Source: Stenotrophomonas sp. SAM-B | Lineage (GTDB): Bacteria > Pseudomonadota > Gammaproteobacteria > Xanthomonadales > Xanthomonadaceae | NCBI RefSeq assembly: GCF_013387485.1 | Contig: NZ_JABBXB010000001.1 | Coordinates: 454,001-518,000 of the forward strand | Length of the DNA stretch: 64,000 nt | Direction: 5' to 3' | In this document: piece by piece, positions 47,874 through 58,627 of the stretch | Numbering within the stretch: position 1 is the stretch's first letter | Layout of the letters: every line of letters starts with the position of its first letter | Position numbers and translations under genes: made by a program | Notes under the pieces: model-generated | Databases searched by the model: none | What the model was told of the DNA's origin: nothing | Seen by the model: the letters and a program-made list of their open reading frames with translations, nothing else

Positions 47874-48517
47874 AGCAGGGCCTGGTCCTGGCCGGGCTGC
47901 TGATGGCGCTGCCGATGGCGCAGGCGAGCGCGCGCGAATGCGCGTCCGACCTGGGCCATGGCTGGCCACCGGCGGTCGGCAACTACGGCCAGGCAGTGGA
48001 AACCCTGTTCGACGGCAAAGCGCAGCGGGCGTTGTCGCTGGTCAGCCTGCCCAAGAGTGGCGTGGAGACCGGCGTGGCGCTGCTGCCCGGTCCCGGGGAC
48101 CAGGCATGGACCCTGCGCTACAGCCGGGCCGACAAGCGCGTCTACAGCTGGAACAGCGGCACCCGCCAGGGCGGCGTGGAACTGCGTGTGGACCAGCAGC
48201 CGGACCAGTACCAGGTCAGCATCCCGGCGCCGTTGGCGCAGCGGCTGCTGCACAGCTGGCAGGCCGCGCTGGCCGCGCAGGTGCCGGGCGACCGCAAGGC
48301 GCCGGTGCTGGACGGTGACGTGCTGTCCTTCACCGTGGATGGCCAGCGTTACAGCGGCACCCGGCCGGAGTGCGGTGCGGGCCGGCTGATGATGAAACAG
48401 GTGGCGCTGCTGATCGAAGCCAGCGACACCAAGGAAAAGAAGCTCGACCGTCGCTGGAAAGATCTGGACGAGTCGCTCGACGAACTGCAGCAACTGCTCG
48501 GCGGCAAGGCCGGCTGA
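47870..48517 (+). CDS. Hypothetical secreted protein between aceF and lpd
   Basis: A 215-residue protein with a Sec signal peptide (MKQGLVLAGLLMALPMAQASA) and Cys residues at CASDLG and PECGAG. I do not recognise the family. The C-terminus ends in a strongly charged helix (SDTKEKKLDRRWKDLDESLDELQQLL) that could be a coiled coil. The GTG start overlaps the aceF stop codon (GTGA), so translation is coupled to aceF, and lpd starts 17 bp later; a periplasmic protein in the middle of a pyruvate dehydrogenase operon is unexpected. Confidence 0.75.
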   Translation: MKQGLVLAGLLMALPMAQASARECASDLGHGWPPAVGNYGQAVETLFDGKAQRALSLVSLPKSGVETGVALLPGPGDQAWTLRYSRADKRVYSWNSGTRQGGVELRVDQQPDQYQVSIPAPLAQRLLHSWQAALAAQVPGDRKAPVLDGDVLSFTVDGQRYSGTRPECGAGRLMMKQVALLIEASDTKEKKLDRRWKDLDESLDELQQLLGGKAG

Positions 48518-48534
48518 GCACCAGGAGAACACGA

Positions 48535-50349
48535 ATGGCCGCAATTGAAATCAAGGTTCCCGACATCGGCGATTACAGCGGTGTCCCGGTGATCGAACTG
48601 CTGGTCGCCGTGGGTGACACGGTGAAGAAGGACCAGGGTCTGGTCACGCTGGAATCGGACAAGGCAACGCTGGAAGTGCCGTCGTCGGCCGCCGGTGTGG
48701 TCAAGGAAATCAAGGTCAAGCTCGGCGACAACCTCTCCGAAGGCGACGTCGTGCTGGTGCTGGACGCCGAAGGCGAGGCCGCCGCGCCTGCCGCGCCGGC
48801 CAAGGCGGAAGCGCCGAAGGCCGAGGCTGCTCCGGCCAGCAAGCCGCCGGTGACCCCGTCGCACCGCGCCCCGGCCGAACCGGCCGCGCCGCAGCCGGCG
48901 CTGTCCTCGGGCAAGCCGGCCGACATCGAATGCAGGATGGTGGTGCTGGGCGCAGGCCCGGGCGGCTACACCGCCGCCTTCCGCTCGGCCGACCTGGGCG
49001 TGGACACCGTGCTGGTCGAGCGTTACGCCAGCCTCGGCGGCGTCTGCCTCAACGTGGGCTGCATCCCGTCCAAGGCGCTGCTGCACGCAGCCGCGGTGAT
49101 CGACGAAGTCGCCCACGCCGGTGATTTCGGCGTCGAGTTCGGCAAGCCGACCATCACCCTGGACAAGCTGCGCGGCTACAAGGAAAAGGTGGTCACCCAG
49201 CTGACCAAGGGCCTGGCCGGCATGGCCAAGCAGCGCAAGGTGCGCACCGTGCAGGGCCTGGCGAAGTTCGTCTCGGCCAATGAGCTGGAGATCGTCGGCG
49301 ACGACGGCAAGACCCAACTGCTGCGTTTCGAGCAGTGCATCATCGCCGCCGGTTCGCAGGCAGTGAAGCTGCCGAACTTCCCGTGGGACGACAAGCGCGT
49401 CATGGACTCCACCGATGCGCTGGAGCTGGCCGAAGTGCCGGGTTCGCTGCTGGTGGTCGGTGGCGGCATCATCGGCCTGGAAATGGCGACGGTGTATGCG
49501 GCGCTGGGCAGCAAGGTGACCGTGGTCGAGTTCATGGACCAGCTGATGCCGGGCGCCGACAAGGACCTGGTCAAGCCGCTGGCCGATCGCCTGAAGAAGC
49601 AGGGCGTAGAGGTTCACCTGAAGACCAAGGCGACCGACGTCAAGGCTGACAAGGCCGGCATCACCGTGTCCTTCGAAGCCGCGGTGGAAGGCGAAAAGCC
49701 GGGTCTGGACGCCAGCACCTTCGACCGCGTGCTGGTCGCGGTGGGCCGCTCGCCGAACGGCAAAAAGATCGATGCCGAGAAGGCCGGCGTGCAGGTCACT
49801 GACCGTGGCTTCATCCCGGCCGACCGCCAGATGCGCACCAACGTGCCGCACATCTTTGCGATCGGCGACATCGTCGGCAACCCGATGCTGGCGCACAAGG
49901 CCACGCACGAGGGCAAGCTGGCCGCGGAAGTGGCTTCCGGCGAGAAGAAGGAATGGGTGGCGCGCGTGATTCCGTCGGTGGCCTACACCAATCCGGAAAT
50001 CGCGTGGGTCGGCGTGACCGAAACCGAAGCAAAGGCCAAGGGCCTGAAGGTCGGCGTGGCCAAGTTCCCGTGGGCCGCCAGCGGCCGTGCGATCGGCATC
50101 GGTCGTACCGAGGGCTTCACCAAGCTGATCTTCGACGAAGAGACCCACCGCATCATCGGTGGCGCGATCGTGGGCGTGCACGCCGGCGATCTGCTGGCCG
50201 AGATCGGCCTGGCGATCGAGATGGGTGCGGAGGCCGAAGACATCGGCCACACCATCCACGCGCATCCGACGCTGAGCGAATCGGTGGCGATGGCCGCGGA
50301 AATCTACGACGGTACGATCACCGATCTGTACATGCCGAAGAAGAAGTAG
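48535..50349 (+). CDS. lpdA: Dihydrolipoamide dehydrogenase with N-terminal lipoyl domain
   Basis: A 604-residue E3 with an extra N-terminal lipoyl domain (residues 1-80, lipoyl lysine in ESDKATLEV) joined by an Ala/Pro linker to the FAD- and NAD-dependent oxidoreductase. Features: FAD fold VVLGAGPGGYTAAFRSA, the redox disulfide GGVCLNVGCIPSKALLH, the second dinucleotide fold LLVVGGGIIGLEMATVY, and the HAHPTLSE dimer-interface block with the catalytic histidine. Such fused E3 proteins are known in Neisseria (P64k) and other proteobacteria. The ribosome binding site AGGAG lies 7 nt before the ATG. The TAG stop is inside a GTAG palindrome head. Confidence 0.97.
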   Translation: MAAIEIKVPDIGDYSGVPVIELLVAVGDTVKKDQGLVTLESDKATLEVPSSAAGVVKEIKVKLGDNLSEGDVVLVLDAEGEAAAPAAPAKAEAPKAEAAPASKPPVTPSHRAPAEPAAPQPALSSGKPADIECRMVVLGAGPGGYTAAFRSADLGVDTVLVERYASLGGVCLNVGCIPSKALLHAAAVIDEVAHAGDFGVEFGKPTITLDKLRGYKEKVVTQLTKGLAGMAKQRKVRTVQGLAKFVSANELEIVGDDGKTQLLRFEQCIIAAGSQAVKLPNFPWDDKRVMDSTDALELAEVPGSLLVVGGGIIGLEMATVYAALGSKVTVVEFMDQLMPGADKDLVKPLADRLKKQGVEVHLKTKATDVKADKAGITVSFEAAVEGEKPGLDASTFDRVLVAVGRSPNGKKIDAEKAGVQVTDRGFIPADRQMRTNVPHIFAIGDIVGNPMLAHKATHEGKLAAEVASGEKKEWVARVIPSVAYTNPEIAWVGVTETEAKAKGLKVGVAKFPWAASGRAIGIGRTEGFTKLIFDEETHRIIGGAIVGVHAGDLLAEIGLAIEMGAEAEDIGHTIHAHPTLSESVAMAAEIYDGTITDLYMPKKK

Positions 50350-50370
50350 GTCACCACCGTTGGTGGTGAC
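50346..50370 (+). repeat. GTAG-headed palindrome at the end of lpdA
   Basis: GTAG at 50346-50349, then a perfect 9-bp stem GTCACCACC / GGTGGTGAC with a 3-nt loop (50350-50370). The layout (GTAG then a palindrome) is that of the SMAG/REP family, though the core differs from the copies at 38.1 and 61.0 kb. The stop codon of lpdA is the TAG of this GTAG. Confidence 0.6.
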
Positions 50371-50382
50371 ACCGGTTCAACG

Positions 50383-50411
50383 AAAAACCCCGGCGAAAGC
50401 CGGGGTTTTTT
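50383..50411. terminator. Intrinsic terminator after lpdA
   Basis: CCCCGGC / GCCGGGG stem with a GAAA tetraloop (50388-50405), flanked by an A-run on the left and TTTTTT on the right; it can act in both directions, ending the aceF-lpdA transcript and the convergent outer-membrane protein gene. Confidence 0.93.
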
Positions 50412-50496
50412 GTTGCCCCACGGGAAGGAGGCGCACAAAAAAACGCGGCCCCCGATACATCGGAGGCCGCGCTTGGAGAGAGGCAGTGCGAAGGGC

Positions 50497-51315
50497 TTAG
50501 AAGACGAAGCTGACGCCCGCCACCGGACCCTTGAACTCCTGCTTCAGACCGATCGTGCCATCGCTGCCGCTCTGGTCGACGTCCAGCTTGAACCAGTCGT
50601 AGCCGGCGAACACGCCGAAGTTCTTGGTGAAGCGGTAATCGACGATCGCATTGGCGCGGCTCAGATCACCGTCGTAATCGTCGAAGTTGCCCCACTTGGT
50701 GTTCAGGTACTGGCCCTGGAACGTGATCATCCACTTCTCGGACGGGGTGAAGCTCAGGCGAGCACCGACCACCGGCGCGACACCGTCGGCCTTCTCGTCC
50801 AGGAATTCGCCCTGGTACAGATCACCGACATCGGCGTAGGCCTTGGTGCTGACCTTCGCGTACTCCGCACCCAACTGCAGGCCGAGGTCGAACGTGTCGG
50901 TGTCCACCACCGAGTAGTCGTACACCAGGCTGGCGACCTGATACTTCAGCTCACCCTTGATGAAGCTGCCGGCCGGCACGTTGGTGTCGCCGAAGCTCAC
51001 GCCCTGGTCGAGGGTCTCGCGGCGATCCTTGTCGTACTTGAAGTAGTTGAACAGCAGGCGCTGGCGGTTGCTGATGCGGAACATGCCCTCCACGCGCGGC
51101 TCCCATTCCTTGCCACCCAGGCCGAAATCTTCGGAGAAGCCCACATCCTGGCCAGCGATGTTGGTGTTGCCGCGGATCGTGTTGTCCGAATCAATCTGCA
51201 TCGCACCCAGGCGAAGCGCGAAGCGGTCGTCGCCTTCGGCAGCATGGGACGTAGCGGCGTAGGAAAGTGCGGCCAGAGCGACTGGCACGGCAAGCAGGGA
51301 GAGCATCGGGCGCAT
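50497..51315 (-). CDS. Outer-membrane beta-barrel protein
   Basis: A 272-residue protein with a signal peptide ending ATSHAAEG. Alternating strands and aromatic girdle residues (RISNRQRLLFNYFKYDKDR, YQVASLVYDYSVVDTDTFDLGLQLGAEY, WMITFQGQYLNTKWGNFDDYDG) and a terminal GPVAGVSFVF mark it as a barrel of about 10-12 strands. I do not assign it to a named family. The ATG at 51315 has AAGGA at 7 nt. It converges on lpdA. Confidence 0.82.
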   Translation of the reverse strand: MRPMLSLLAVPVALAALSYAATSHAAEGDDRFALRLGAMQIDSDNTIRGNTNIAGQDVGFSEDFGLGGKEWEPRVEGMFRISNRQRLLFNYFKYDKDRRETLDQGVSFGDTNVPAGSFIKGELKYQVASLVYDYSVVDTDTFDLGLQLGAEYAKVSTKAYADVGDLYQGEFLDEKADGVAPVVGARLSFTPSEKWMITFQGQYLNTKWGNFDDYDGDLSRANAIVDYRFTKNFGVFAGYDWFKLDVDQSGSDGTIGLKQEFKGPVAGVSFVF

Positions 51316-51520
51316 CGGGGGTCCTTGCGGTGGTTCTAGTGATGTGCCGTCACATTGCCCACTGCGACGTCCACCATTCGTGAAGGTATGGTGGAGGCTG
51401 TGTGTACCGTTCATGCGCGCGGCTGGACCGCGGGTCCGTGCGGTGGCCGTTTTCCGGGCGGATTGCCGTTACCCGCGGGCCACGGGCGACCCTGTTCGGC
51501 GGCGACGCCGCGCCGGCCGG

Positions 51521-51560
51521 AAAAAAGAGGGTGGCCCCGGAGAGGGCTTCGGGGCCACCC
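51521..51560 (-). terminator. Intrinsic terminator on the minus strand
   Basis: GGGTGGCCCCG / CGGGGCCACCC (11-bp stem, 10-nt loop, 51529-51560), followed on the minus strand by CTCTTTTTTCC. A strong terminator with no recognised minus-strand protein gene upstream of it. Confidence 0.85.
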
Positions 51561-51755
51561 TGTACCAGCCCGCTCGCGGGACGCCGACGAGGATTCAACG
51601 GCAGGCTCATGGATCTGACCGGGGCAAGGGGCCAAAGTTCAACATGTTGCACTGCCGCATCGCGCTCCTCCTGCGCAAACCGATTGGACCGCAGGTGGCA
51701 CAGGTGCGCAGGAGGCCCCAACGGCGGGCTTACATCCGGGATGAACAGGCAGCGG
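51561..51755 (-). ncRNA. Candidate small RNA ending at the minus-strand terminator
   Basis: Minus-strand DNA of about 200 bp between the atp promoter and the terminator at 51521-51560. It has no believable open frame but a perfect 11-bp inverted repeat CCTCCTGCGCA / TGCGCAGGAGG (51667-51677 and 51705-51715). A clear terminator that faces the minus strand with no gene in front of it is the main evidence. It does not fit 6S, RNase P, tmRNA or SRP RNA by motif; no promoter was found, so the 5' end is unknown. Confidence 0.45.
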
Positions 51756-51785
51756 TTGTCTCTCAAATTGTCCCATTGCTATAAT
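51756..51785 (+). promoter_or_regulatory. Sigma-70 promoter of the atp operon
   Basis: TTGTCT (51756-51761), an 18-bp spacer and a perfect TATAAT (51780-51785), 53 bp before the atpI start codon. Confidence 0.75.
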
Positions 51786-51838
51786 TTGGCGGCTCGACGA
51801 GGCGTTTGCTTGCGGCCTCGGCCTTTCTACTCACAACC

Positions 51839-52222
51839 ATGCAGGACATTCACGTGCTGAACTCCGTTGACGCGGGTCGGCGACTGATGCTGCGCGCAGC
51901 GGTTTACCCGCTCGCTGCAGTGGCTGTCCTGGCTCTTGCCCTGCTTCTGTGGGGAGGCCCGAAGGCCGCTCTGGGGGCGCTGCTCTCCGGTGTGGCGGTT
52001 TCTGCAGCCGGCTGGGTCGCCGCGCGGATGGCGCTCGGCGGCGGGGTGCAGGCGGCAGGCTCGGCGATGACCCGCCTGATCCTGGCGGTGGTGGCAAAGT
52101 GGGTGCTCGTATTCGGCGTCCTGATGGTGGGGTTCCTGGTCTTCAAGCTGCCTGCACTGGCGCTGCTGGCCGGTATCGCCGTCGGATTGATGTTCCAGGT
52201 CCTGGCTCTTGCCAGGCGCTGA
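51839..52222 (+). CDS. atpI: ATP synthase subunit I (assembly factor)
   Basis: A 127-residue protein with four membrane segments, first of the atp operon, and with the pattern of AtpI (VDAGRRLMLRAAVYPLAAVAV, MTRLILAVVAKWVLVF). AtpI assists assembly of the c-ring and perhaps magnesium uptake; it is not essential in E. coli. The ATG at 51839 fits; the frame to 51806 has no support. Confidence 0.88.
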   Translation: MQDIHVLNSVDAGRRLMLRAAVYPLAAVAVLALALLLWGGPKAALGALLSGVAVSAAGWVAARMALGGGVQAAGSAMTRLILAVVAKWVLVFGVLMVGFLVFKLPALALLAGIAVGLMFQVLALARR

Positions 52223-52253
52223 TCCAATTTATTTAACTCAAGGTTCCGGACAC

Positions 52254-53048
52254 ATGGCAGGCGAGGCGCTGACACCCACCTCCTACATCCAACATCACCT
52301 CCACAACCTGACGTTCCATATGCAGGAAGGTGGTTTCTGGGCGATTCACGTCGACACCATTGTGACTTCGGTCCTGATGGGTTTGTTGATGGTGTTTGGC
52401 TTCTGGATGGCAACCCGCAAGGCGACTGCCGGCGTCCCGGGCAAGTGGCAGGCGTTCGTCGAGATCTGCCTGGAGTTCGTTGACCGCCAGGCCAAGGACA
52501 CCTACCACGGCACCAGCAAGCTGGTGACCCCGATCGCGATCACCCTGTTCTTCTGGATCCTCATGATGAATCTCATCAAGATGATCCCGGCCGACTTCAT
52601 CGCCAAGCCGCTTGAGATGATGGGCGTGCCGTACTGGAAGCCGGTTCCCACCGCCGACGTCAATGCCACGCTGGGCATGTCGATCAGCGTGTTCTTCCTG
52701 ATGCTGTTCTTCGCGCTGCGCTCCAAGGGCCTGGGTGGCTTCACCAAGGAATTCCTGACCGCGCCGTTCGGCAAGTGGATGCTCCCGTTCAACCTGATCC
52801 TCAACATCGTCGAGTGGCTGAGCAAGCCGATTTCGCTGGCGATGCGACTGTTCGGCAACATGTTCGGCGGTGAGATCGTCTTCCTGCTGATCTGGGTGCT
52901 GGGCGGTGCGGGTATCGCCGGTGCCATCGCGGGCGGTGCATTCGGCCTGGGCTGGATGCTGTTCCACCTGCTGGTGATTCCGCTGCAGGCGTTCATCTTC
53001 ATGATGTTGTCCATCGTGTACCTGAGCCTGTCGGAAGACGCTCACTGA
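52254..53048 (+). CDS. atpB: ATP synthase F0 subunit a
   Basis: A 264-residue proton-channel subunit with five to six membrane segments. The essential arginine is in ISLAMRLFGNMFGGE, and the last segment is typical of the family (FHLLVIPLQAFIFMMLSIVYL). It starts 31 bp after atpI. Confidence 0.97.
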   Translation: MAGEALTPTSYIQHHLHNLTFHMQEGGFWAIHVDTIVTSVLMGLLMVFGFWMATRKATAGVPGKWQAFVEICLEFVDRQAKDTYHGTSKLVTPIAITLFFWILMMNLIKMIPADFIAKPLEMMGVPYWKPVPTADVNATLGMSISVFFLMLFFALRSKGLGGFTKEFLTAPFGKWMLPFNLILNIVEWLSKPISLAMRLFGNMFGGEIVFLLIWVLGGAGIAGAIAGGAFGLGWMLFHLLVIPLQAFIFMMLSIVYLSLSEDAH

Positions 53049-53114
53049 GTTTCGCTTCACCCTTCATCCGTTTGTTTCTAAACCCTTAGTTATCCAAAGT
53101 TCCAGGAGAAAACC

Positions 53115-53417
53115 ATGTACTTCGCCGTCCTGACCAACCTCGCCCAAGTCCAGAGCTCCACCGTCCTCGCCGTCGGCATCATGATCGGCCTGGCCGCGCT
53201 GGGTGCAGGTCTCGGTCTGGCCATCATGTCCGGTAAGTTCCTGGAATCGGCCGCGCGCCAGCCGGAACTGATTCCGGTGCTGCAGGTCCGCATGTTCATC
53301 ACCGCCGGCCTGATCGATGCCGCGTTCATCATCTCGGTCGCCGTCGGCCTGCTGCTGGCCTTCGCCAACCCGACCATCGGCGAGTTCGTTGCACGTCTGC
53401 CGGCCGTTGCGGGCTGA
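53115..53417 (+). CDS. atpE: ATP synthase F0 subunit c
   Basis: A 100-residue two-segment proteolipid. The polar loop is [11 protein letters not shown] and the proton-binding carboxylate is Asp68 in [19 protein letters not shown], so the ring uses protons by pattern. The N-terminus is about 20 residues longer than in E. coli (79 residues). AGGAG lies at 7-8 nt before the ATG. Two strong hairpins follow it in the gap before atpF. Confidence 0.97.
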   Translation: MYFAVLTNLAQVQSSTVLAVGIMIGLAALGAGLGLAIMSGKFLESAARQPELIPVLQVRMFITAGLIDAAFIISVAVGLLLAFANPTIGEFVARLPAVAG

Positions 53418-53433
53418 TCCAGCGAAAGCGAAA

Positions 53434-53495
53434 CGATCAGGCGCCTTGTGCGCCTGATCGCGGATGAAGGACGGCTGCGCCGCTTCGGGCGGCGC
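53434..53495 (+). other. Two tandem intercistronic hairpins after atpE
   Basis: First hairpin: a perfect 11-bp stem CGATCAGGCGC / GCGCCTGATCG with a 5-nt loop (53434-53460), followed by no T-run. Second: GCGCCGC / GCGGCGC, loop TTCGG (53477-53495). They occupy most of the 111-bp atpE-atpF gap and would form in the mRNA after the c-subunit gene. Confidence 0.8.
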
Positions 53496-53528
53496 AACCA
53501 CCCCATCACCCCAGATTGAGCGAACCCC

Positions 53529-53999
53529 ATGGATATCGGTTTTACCCTCGTTGCCCAGGCACTGGCGTTTGCCGGTCTGATCTGGATCATCGCGACCAAA
53601 ATCTGGCCGCCGTTGATGAACGCCATCGAAGAGCGTCAGCAGAAGATCGCTGAAGGCCTCGCCGCTGCCGACCGCAGCCAGAAAGATCTGGCCCAGGCGC
53701 AGGAAAAGGTCAACGATGCACTGAAGGATGCGCGCACCAAGGCCAACGAGATCATCGATCAGGCCCACGCACGCGCCAACCAGATCGTTGATGCCGCCAA
53801 GAATGAAGCCATCGTCGAAGCCAACCGCCAGAAAGATCTGGCCCACGCCGAGATCGAAGCTGCCGCCAACCGTGCCCGTGAAGATCTGCGCAAGCAGGTG
53901 TCCGCGCTGGCCGTGAGCGGTGCCGAAAAGCTGCTCAAGCGCGAAATCGACGCCAACGCCCACAAGGCGCTGCTCGACGAGCTGGCCTCGGAGATCTGA
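53529..53999 (+). CDS. atpF: ATP synthase F0 subunit b
   Basis: A 156-residue stator subunit: one N-terminal membrane segment (residues 4-25, [19 protein letters not shown]) and a long charged, coiled-coil-forming helix ([20 protein letters not shown] onward). It works as a dimer. The next gene, atpH, starts after 3 bp. Confidence 0.96.
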   Translation: MDIGFTLVAQALAFAGLIWIIATKIWPPLMNAIEERQQKIAEGLAAADRSQKDLAQAQEKVNDALKDARTKANEIIDQAHARANQIVDAAKNEAIVEANRQKDLAHAEIEAAANRAREDLRKQVSALAVSGAEKLLKREIDANAHKALLDELASEI

Positions 54000-54002
54000 T
54001 CA

Positions 54003-54530
54003 ATGAGCCAGGCCCTCACGCTTGCACGCCCGTATGCCCGCGCCGCGTTCGCGACCGCGCGCGACGAAGGCACGTTCGCGCCGTGGTCGGACGCGCTTGC
54101 GTTCTCCGCCCACGTAGCTGCCGACCCGCGCGTGGCGGCCTTGCTGTCGAACCCGGAACTGGACCGCGACGATGCCGTCGCGCTGCTGGTGCCGGAATCG
54201 TCCAGCGAGACCTTCGGTCGCTTCCTGGCCATCCTGGCCAATGCGCATCGTCTGCCGCTGCTGCCGGAAATCGCCGGCATGTACGACCAGCTGCGCGCTG
54301 AAGCCGAACACGTGGTCAAGGCCACGGTGACCTCGGCCACCGAACTGTCCGGCGCCGAACTGGACGCCATCAAGGCCGCGCTGCGCAAGCGCTTCGGCGG
54401 CGAGGTGGATGTGACGACCGCGGTCGACGCGTCGCTGATCGGCGGTGCCGTGATCGACGCCGGCGATGTGGTCATCGATGGCTCGCTCAAGGGCAAGCTG
54501 TCGCGCCTGCAGACCGCGCTCGCTAACTGA
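54003..54530 (+). CDS. atpH: ATP synthase F1 subunit delta
   Basis: A 175-residue OSCP/delta subunit linking the stator to F1. The helical N-domain begins [19 protein letters not shown], and the C-domain has the typical [27 protein letters not shown] with a final [21 protein letters not shown]. It begins 3 bp after atpF. A short 6-bp hairpin CCGGCG / CGCCGG follows at 54544-54559. Confidence 0.96.
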   Translation: MSQALTLARPYARAAFATARDEGTFAPWSDALAFSAHVAADPRVAALLSNPELDRDDAVALLVPESSSETFGRFLAILANAHRLPLLPEIAGMYDQLRAEAEHVVKATVTSATELSGAELDAIKAALRKRFGGEVDVTTAVDASLIGGAVIDAGDVVIDGSLKGKLSRLQTALAN

Positions 54531-54574
54531 ATTCATTTAACGTCCGGCGTGATCGCCGGCACTAGGACTTGACG

Positions 54575-56122
54575 ATGGCAACCACGCTCAACCCCTCCGA
54601 AATCAGCGAACTGATCAAGAACCGCATCGAGAAGGTCAAGCTGGCCGCGGAATCGCGCAACGAAGGCACCGTGACCAGCGTGTCCGACGGCATCGTGCGC
54701 ATCTTCGGTCTGGCCGACGTGATGCAGGGCGAAATGATCGAACTGCCGAACAACACCTTCGCTCTGGCCCTGAACCTGGAGCGCGACTCGGTCGGCGCCG
54801 TGGTGCTGGGTGATTACCAGAACCTCCGCGAAGGCGACGTTGCCAAGACCACCGGTCGCATCCTGGAAGTGCCGGTCGGTCCGGAAATGCTGGGCCGCGT
54901 CGTGAACGCGCTCGGCGAGCCGATCGACGGCAAGGGCCCGATCGCGGCCAAGGCCACCGCGCCGGTGGAGCGCGTTGCCCCGGGCGTGATCTGGCGCAAG
55001 TCGGTCGACCAGCCGGTGCAGACCGGTTACAAGTCCGTCGACTCGATGATCCCGATCGGCCGCGGCCAGCGCGAGCTGGTCATCGGTGACCGCCAGACCG
55101 GCAAGACCGCCCTGGCCATCGATGCGGTGATCAACCAGAAAGAAACCGGCATCAAGTGCGTGTACGTCGCGATCGGCCAGAAGGCCTCGACTGTGGCCAA
55201 CATCGTGCGCAAGCTGGAAGAGAACGGCGCCCTGGCGCACACCGTGGTGGTCGCTGCGACCGCGTCCGAATCGGCCGCGATGCAGTACATCAGCGCCTAC
55301 TCGGGCTGCACCATGGGTGAGTACTTCATGGACCGCGGCGAAGACGCCCTGATCGTGTACGACGATCTGTCCAAGCAGGCCGTTGCCTACCGCCAGATCT
55401 CGCTGCTGCTGAAGCGCCCGCCGGGCCGTGAAGCCTACCCGGGTGACGTGTTCTACCTGCACTCCCGCCTGCTCGAGCGCGCTGCCCGCGTGTCGGAAGA
55501 GTATGTGGAGAAGTTCACCAACGGCGCCGTCAAGGGCAAGACCGGCTCGCTGACCGCGCTGCCGATCATCGAAACCCAGGCCGGTGACGTCTCGGCCTTC
55601 GTGCCGACCAACGTGATCTCGATCACCGACGGCCAGATCTTCCTGGAAACCGATCTGTTCAACTCCGGCATCCGCCCGGCCGTGAACGCCGGTATCTCGG
55701 TGTCGCGCGTCGGTGGTGCGGCCCAGACCAAGATCATCAAGAAGCTGTCCGGCGGCATCCGTATCTCGCTGGCCCAGTACCGTGAGCTGGCGGCGTTCGC
55801 GCAGTTCGCCTCGGACCTGGACGAAGCCACCCGCAAGCAGCTGGAGCGCGGTCAGCGCGTCACCGAGCTGATGAAGCAGAAGCAGTACGCCCCGATGTCC
55901 ATCGCCAACCAGGCGCTGTCGATCTACGCCGTCAACGAGGGTTACCTCGACGACGTGCCGGTCAACAAGCTGCTGGCGCTGGAAGAAGGTCTGCATGCCC
56001 ACTTCGCCAACACCCAGGGCGAGCTGATCAGCAAGATCAACGCGACCGGCGGCTGGGACAACGACATCGAAGCTGCCTTCAAGAAGGGCATCACCGAGTT
56101 CAAGACCACCGGCAGCTGGTAA
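54575..56122 (+). CDS. atpA: ATP synthase F1 subunit alpha
   Basis: A 515-residue regulatory nucleotide-binding subunit. P-loop GDRQTGKT (about residue 169), [48 protein letters not shown] block and the arginine finger region [13 protein letters not shown]. The start is ATG 54575 ([10 protein letters not shown]); TTG 54569, two codons upstream, is less likely. Confidence 0.98.
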   Translation: MATTLNPSEISELIKNRIEKVKLAAESRNEGTVTSVSDGIVRIFGLADVMQGEMIELPNNTFALALNLERDSVGAVVLGDYQNLREGDVAKTTGRILEVPVGPEMLGRVVNALGEPIDGKGPIAAKATAPVERVAPGVIWRKSVDQPVQTGYKSVDSMIPIGRGQRELVIGDRQTGKTALAIDAVINQKETGIKCVYVAIGQKASTVANIVRKLEENGALAHTVVVAATASESAAMQYISAYSGCTMGEYFMDRGEDALIVYDDLSKQAVAYRQISLLLKRPPGREAYPGDVFYLHSRLLERAARVSEEYVEKFTNGAVKGKTGSLTALPIIETQAGDVSAFVPTNVISITDGQIFLETDLFNSGIRPAVNAGISVSRVGGAAQTKIIKKLSGGIRISLAQYRELAAFAQFASDLDEATRKQLERGQRVTELMKQKQYAPMSIANQALSIYAVNEGYLDDVPVNKLLALEEGLHAHFANTQGELISKINATGGWDNDIEAAFKKGITEFKTTGSW

Positions 56123-56170
56123 GCCGCATGTGTGGCGGGGCCTGACGGCCTCGCTTCACCGTTGAATGGC

Positions 56171-56193
56171 AGCGGGGCAGAGCCCCGCTCTAC
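56171..56193 (-). repeat. GTAG-headed palindrome between atpA and atpG
   Basis: On the minus strand GTAG then AGCGGGGC / GCCCCGCT (GTAGAGCGGGGCTCTGCCCC), stem 8 bp with a 3-nt loop. This is the SMAG/REP layout, inside the transcribed atp operon. Confidence 0.65.
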
Positions 56194-56204
56194 GGGAAGA
56201 AGAG

Positions 56205-57068
56205 ATGGCAAGCGGACGCGAAATCAAAACCAAGATCAAGAGCGTGCAGAACACCCGCAAGGTGACGCGTGCGCTCGAAATGGTCTCGGCCTCCAAAATC
56301 CGCAAGGCGCAGGAGCGGATGAAGACGTCGCGTCCGTATGCGCAGGCGATGAAGCAGGTGATCGGTCACCTGGCCCAGGCCAGCACCGACTACCAGCATC
56401 CGTTCCTGGTCCAGCGTGACGAGGTCAAGCGCGTCGGTTACATCGTGGTCTCTTCCGACCGCGGTCTGGCGGGCGGCCTGAACAACAACCTGTTCCGCAA
56501 GATGCTGGGCGAAATGCGCCAGTGGCAGGACAAGGGCGCCGACATCGACGTGGTCACCGTCGGCCAGAAGGCCTCGACCTTCTTCCGCCGCGTCAAGGTC
56601 AACATGGTCGGCACCGTCACCCACATGGGCGATGTGCCGCACCTGGAACAGCTGATCGGCGTGATCAAGGTCATGCTCGATGCCTTCACCGATGGCAAGG
56701 TCGACCGCGTCTACCTGGTCTACAACCGCTTCATCAACACGATGACGCAGAAGGCCAGCTTCGATCAGCTGCTGCCGTTGCCGGCCGCTGAGAAGCAGGT
56801 CGCGCATCACGACTGGGACTACCTGTACGAACCCGACGCCGCGACCGTGCTCGAGCACGTGATGACGCGTTACGTCGAGTCGCTGGTGTACCAGGCCGTG
56901 CTGGAAAACGTCGCGTCCGAGCATGCAGCCCGCATGGTCGCGATGAAGTCGGCCAGTGACAACGCGAACAAGCTGATCGGTACCCTGCAGCTCGTCTACA
57001 ACAAGGCGCGCCAGGCAGCGATCACCCAGGAAATCTCCGAAATCGTCGGCGGCGCGGCAGCAGTCTGA
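56205..57068 (+). CDS. atpG: ATP synthase F1 subunit gamma
   Basis: A 287-residue central stalk subunit. N- and C-terminal helices form the rotating shaft: the start [34 protein letters not shown] and the end [37 protein letters not shown] are both family hallmarks. It follows the SMAG-like palindrome. Confidence 0.97.
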   Translation: MASGREIKTKIKSVQNTRKVTRALEMVSASKIRKAQERMKTSRPYAQAMKQVIGHLAQASTDYQHPFLVQRDEVKRVGYIVVSSDRGLAGGLNNNLFRKMLGEMRQWQDKGADIDVVTVGQKASTFFRRVKVNMVGTVTHMGDVPHLEQLIGVIKVMLDAFTDGKVDRVYLVYNRFINTMTQKASFDQLLPLPAAEKQVAHHDWDYLYEPDAATVLEHVMTRYVESLVYQAVLENVASEHAARMVAMKSASDNANKLIGTLQLVYNKARQAAITQEISEIVGGAAAV

Positions 57069-57093
57069 CGCGCACAGTCAAAGCACACATTAG

Positions 57094-58512
<1,419 letters not shown>

Positions 58513-58519
58513 TGCGGCG

Positions 58520-58574
58520 GGGACGGGCGACATGCCCGTCCCGACCCGTCACACGGGGTGGGCGCATGCCCACC
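58520..58574 (+). other. Two hairpins in the atpD-atpC gap
   Basis: GGGACGGGC / GCCCGTCCC, loop of 5 (58520-58542), and GGTGGGC / GCCCACC, loop GCAT (58557-58574). Neither is followed by a T-run, so they are not ordinary terminators; the gap (58513-58627) is long for this operon. Confidence 0.75.
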
Positions 58575-58627
58575 GCTGAGGACATCCTGCGGTGGGCCCA
58601 CGCCCGCCCTAAAGCGAGAAGAGTTTC

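Larger units (their letters stand above)
51316..51838. other. 523-bp intergenic region before the atp operon
   Basis: The region between the barrel gene and atpI has no gene I can support. It holds, from right to left, the atp promoter (51756-51785), a large 11-bp inverted repeat (51667-51715), a minus-strand intrinsic terminator (51521-51560) and the barrel gene promoter region. The frames in this stretch have no family features. Confidence 0.6.

Noticed and set aside
54569..54574. TTG start two codons upstream for atpA
   Set aside because: ATG 54575 fits the family start and has a workable ribosome binding site.
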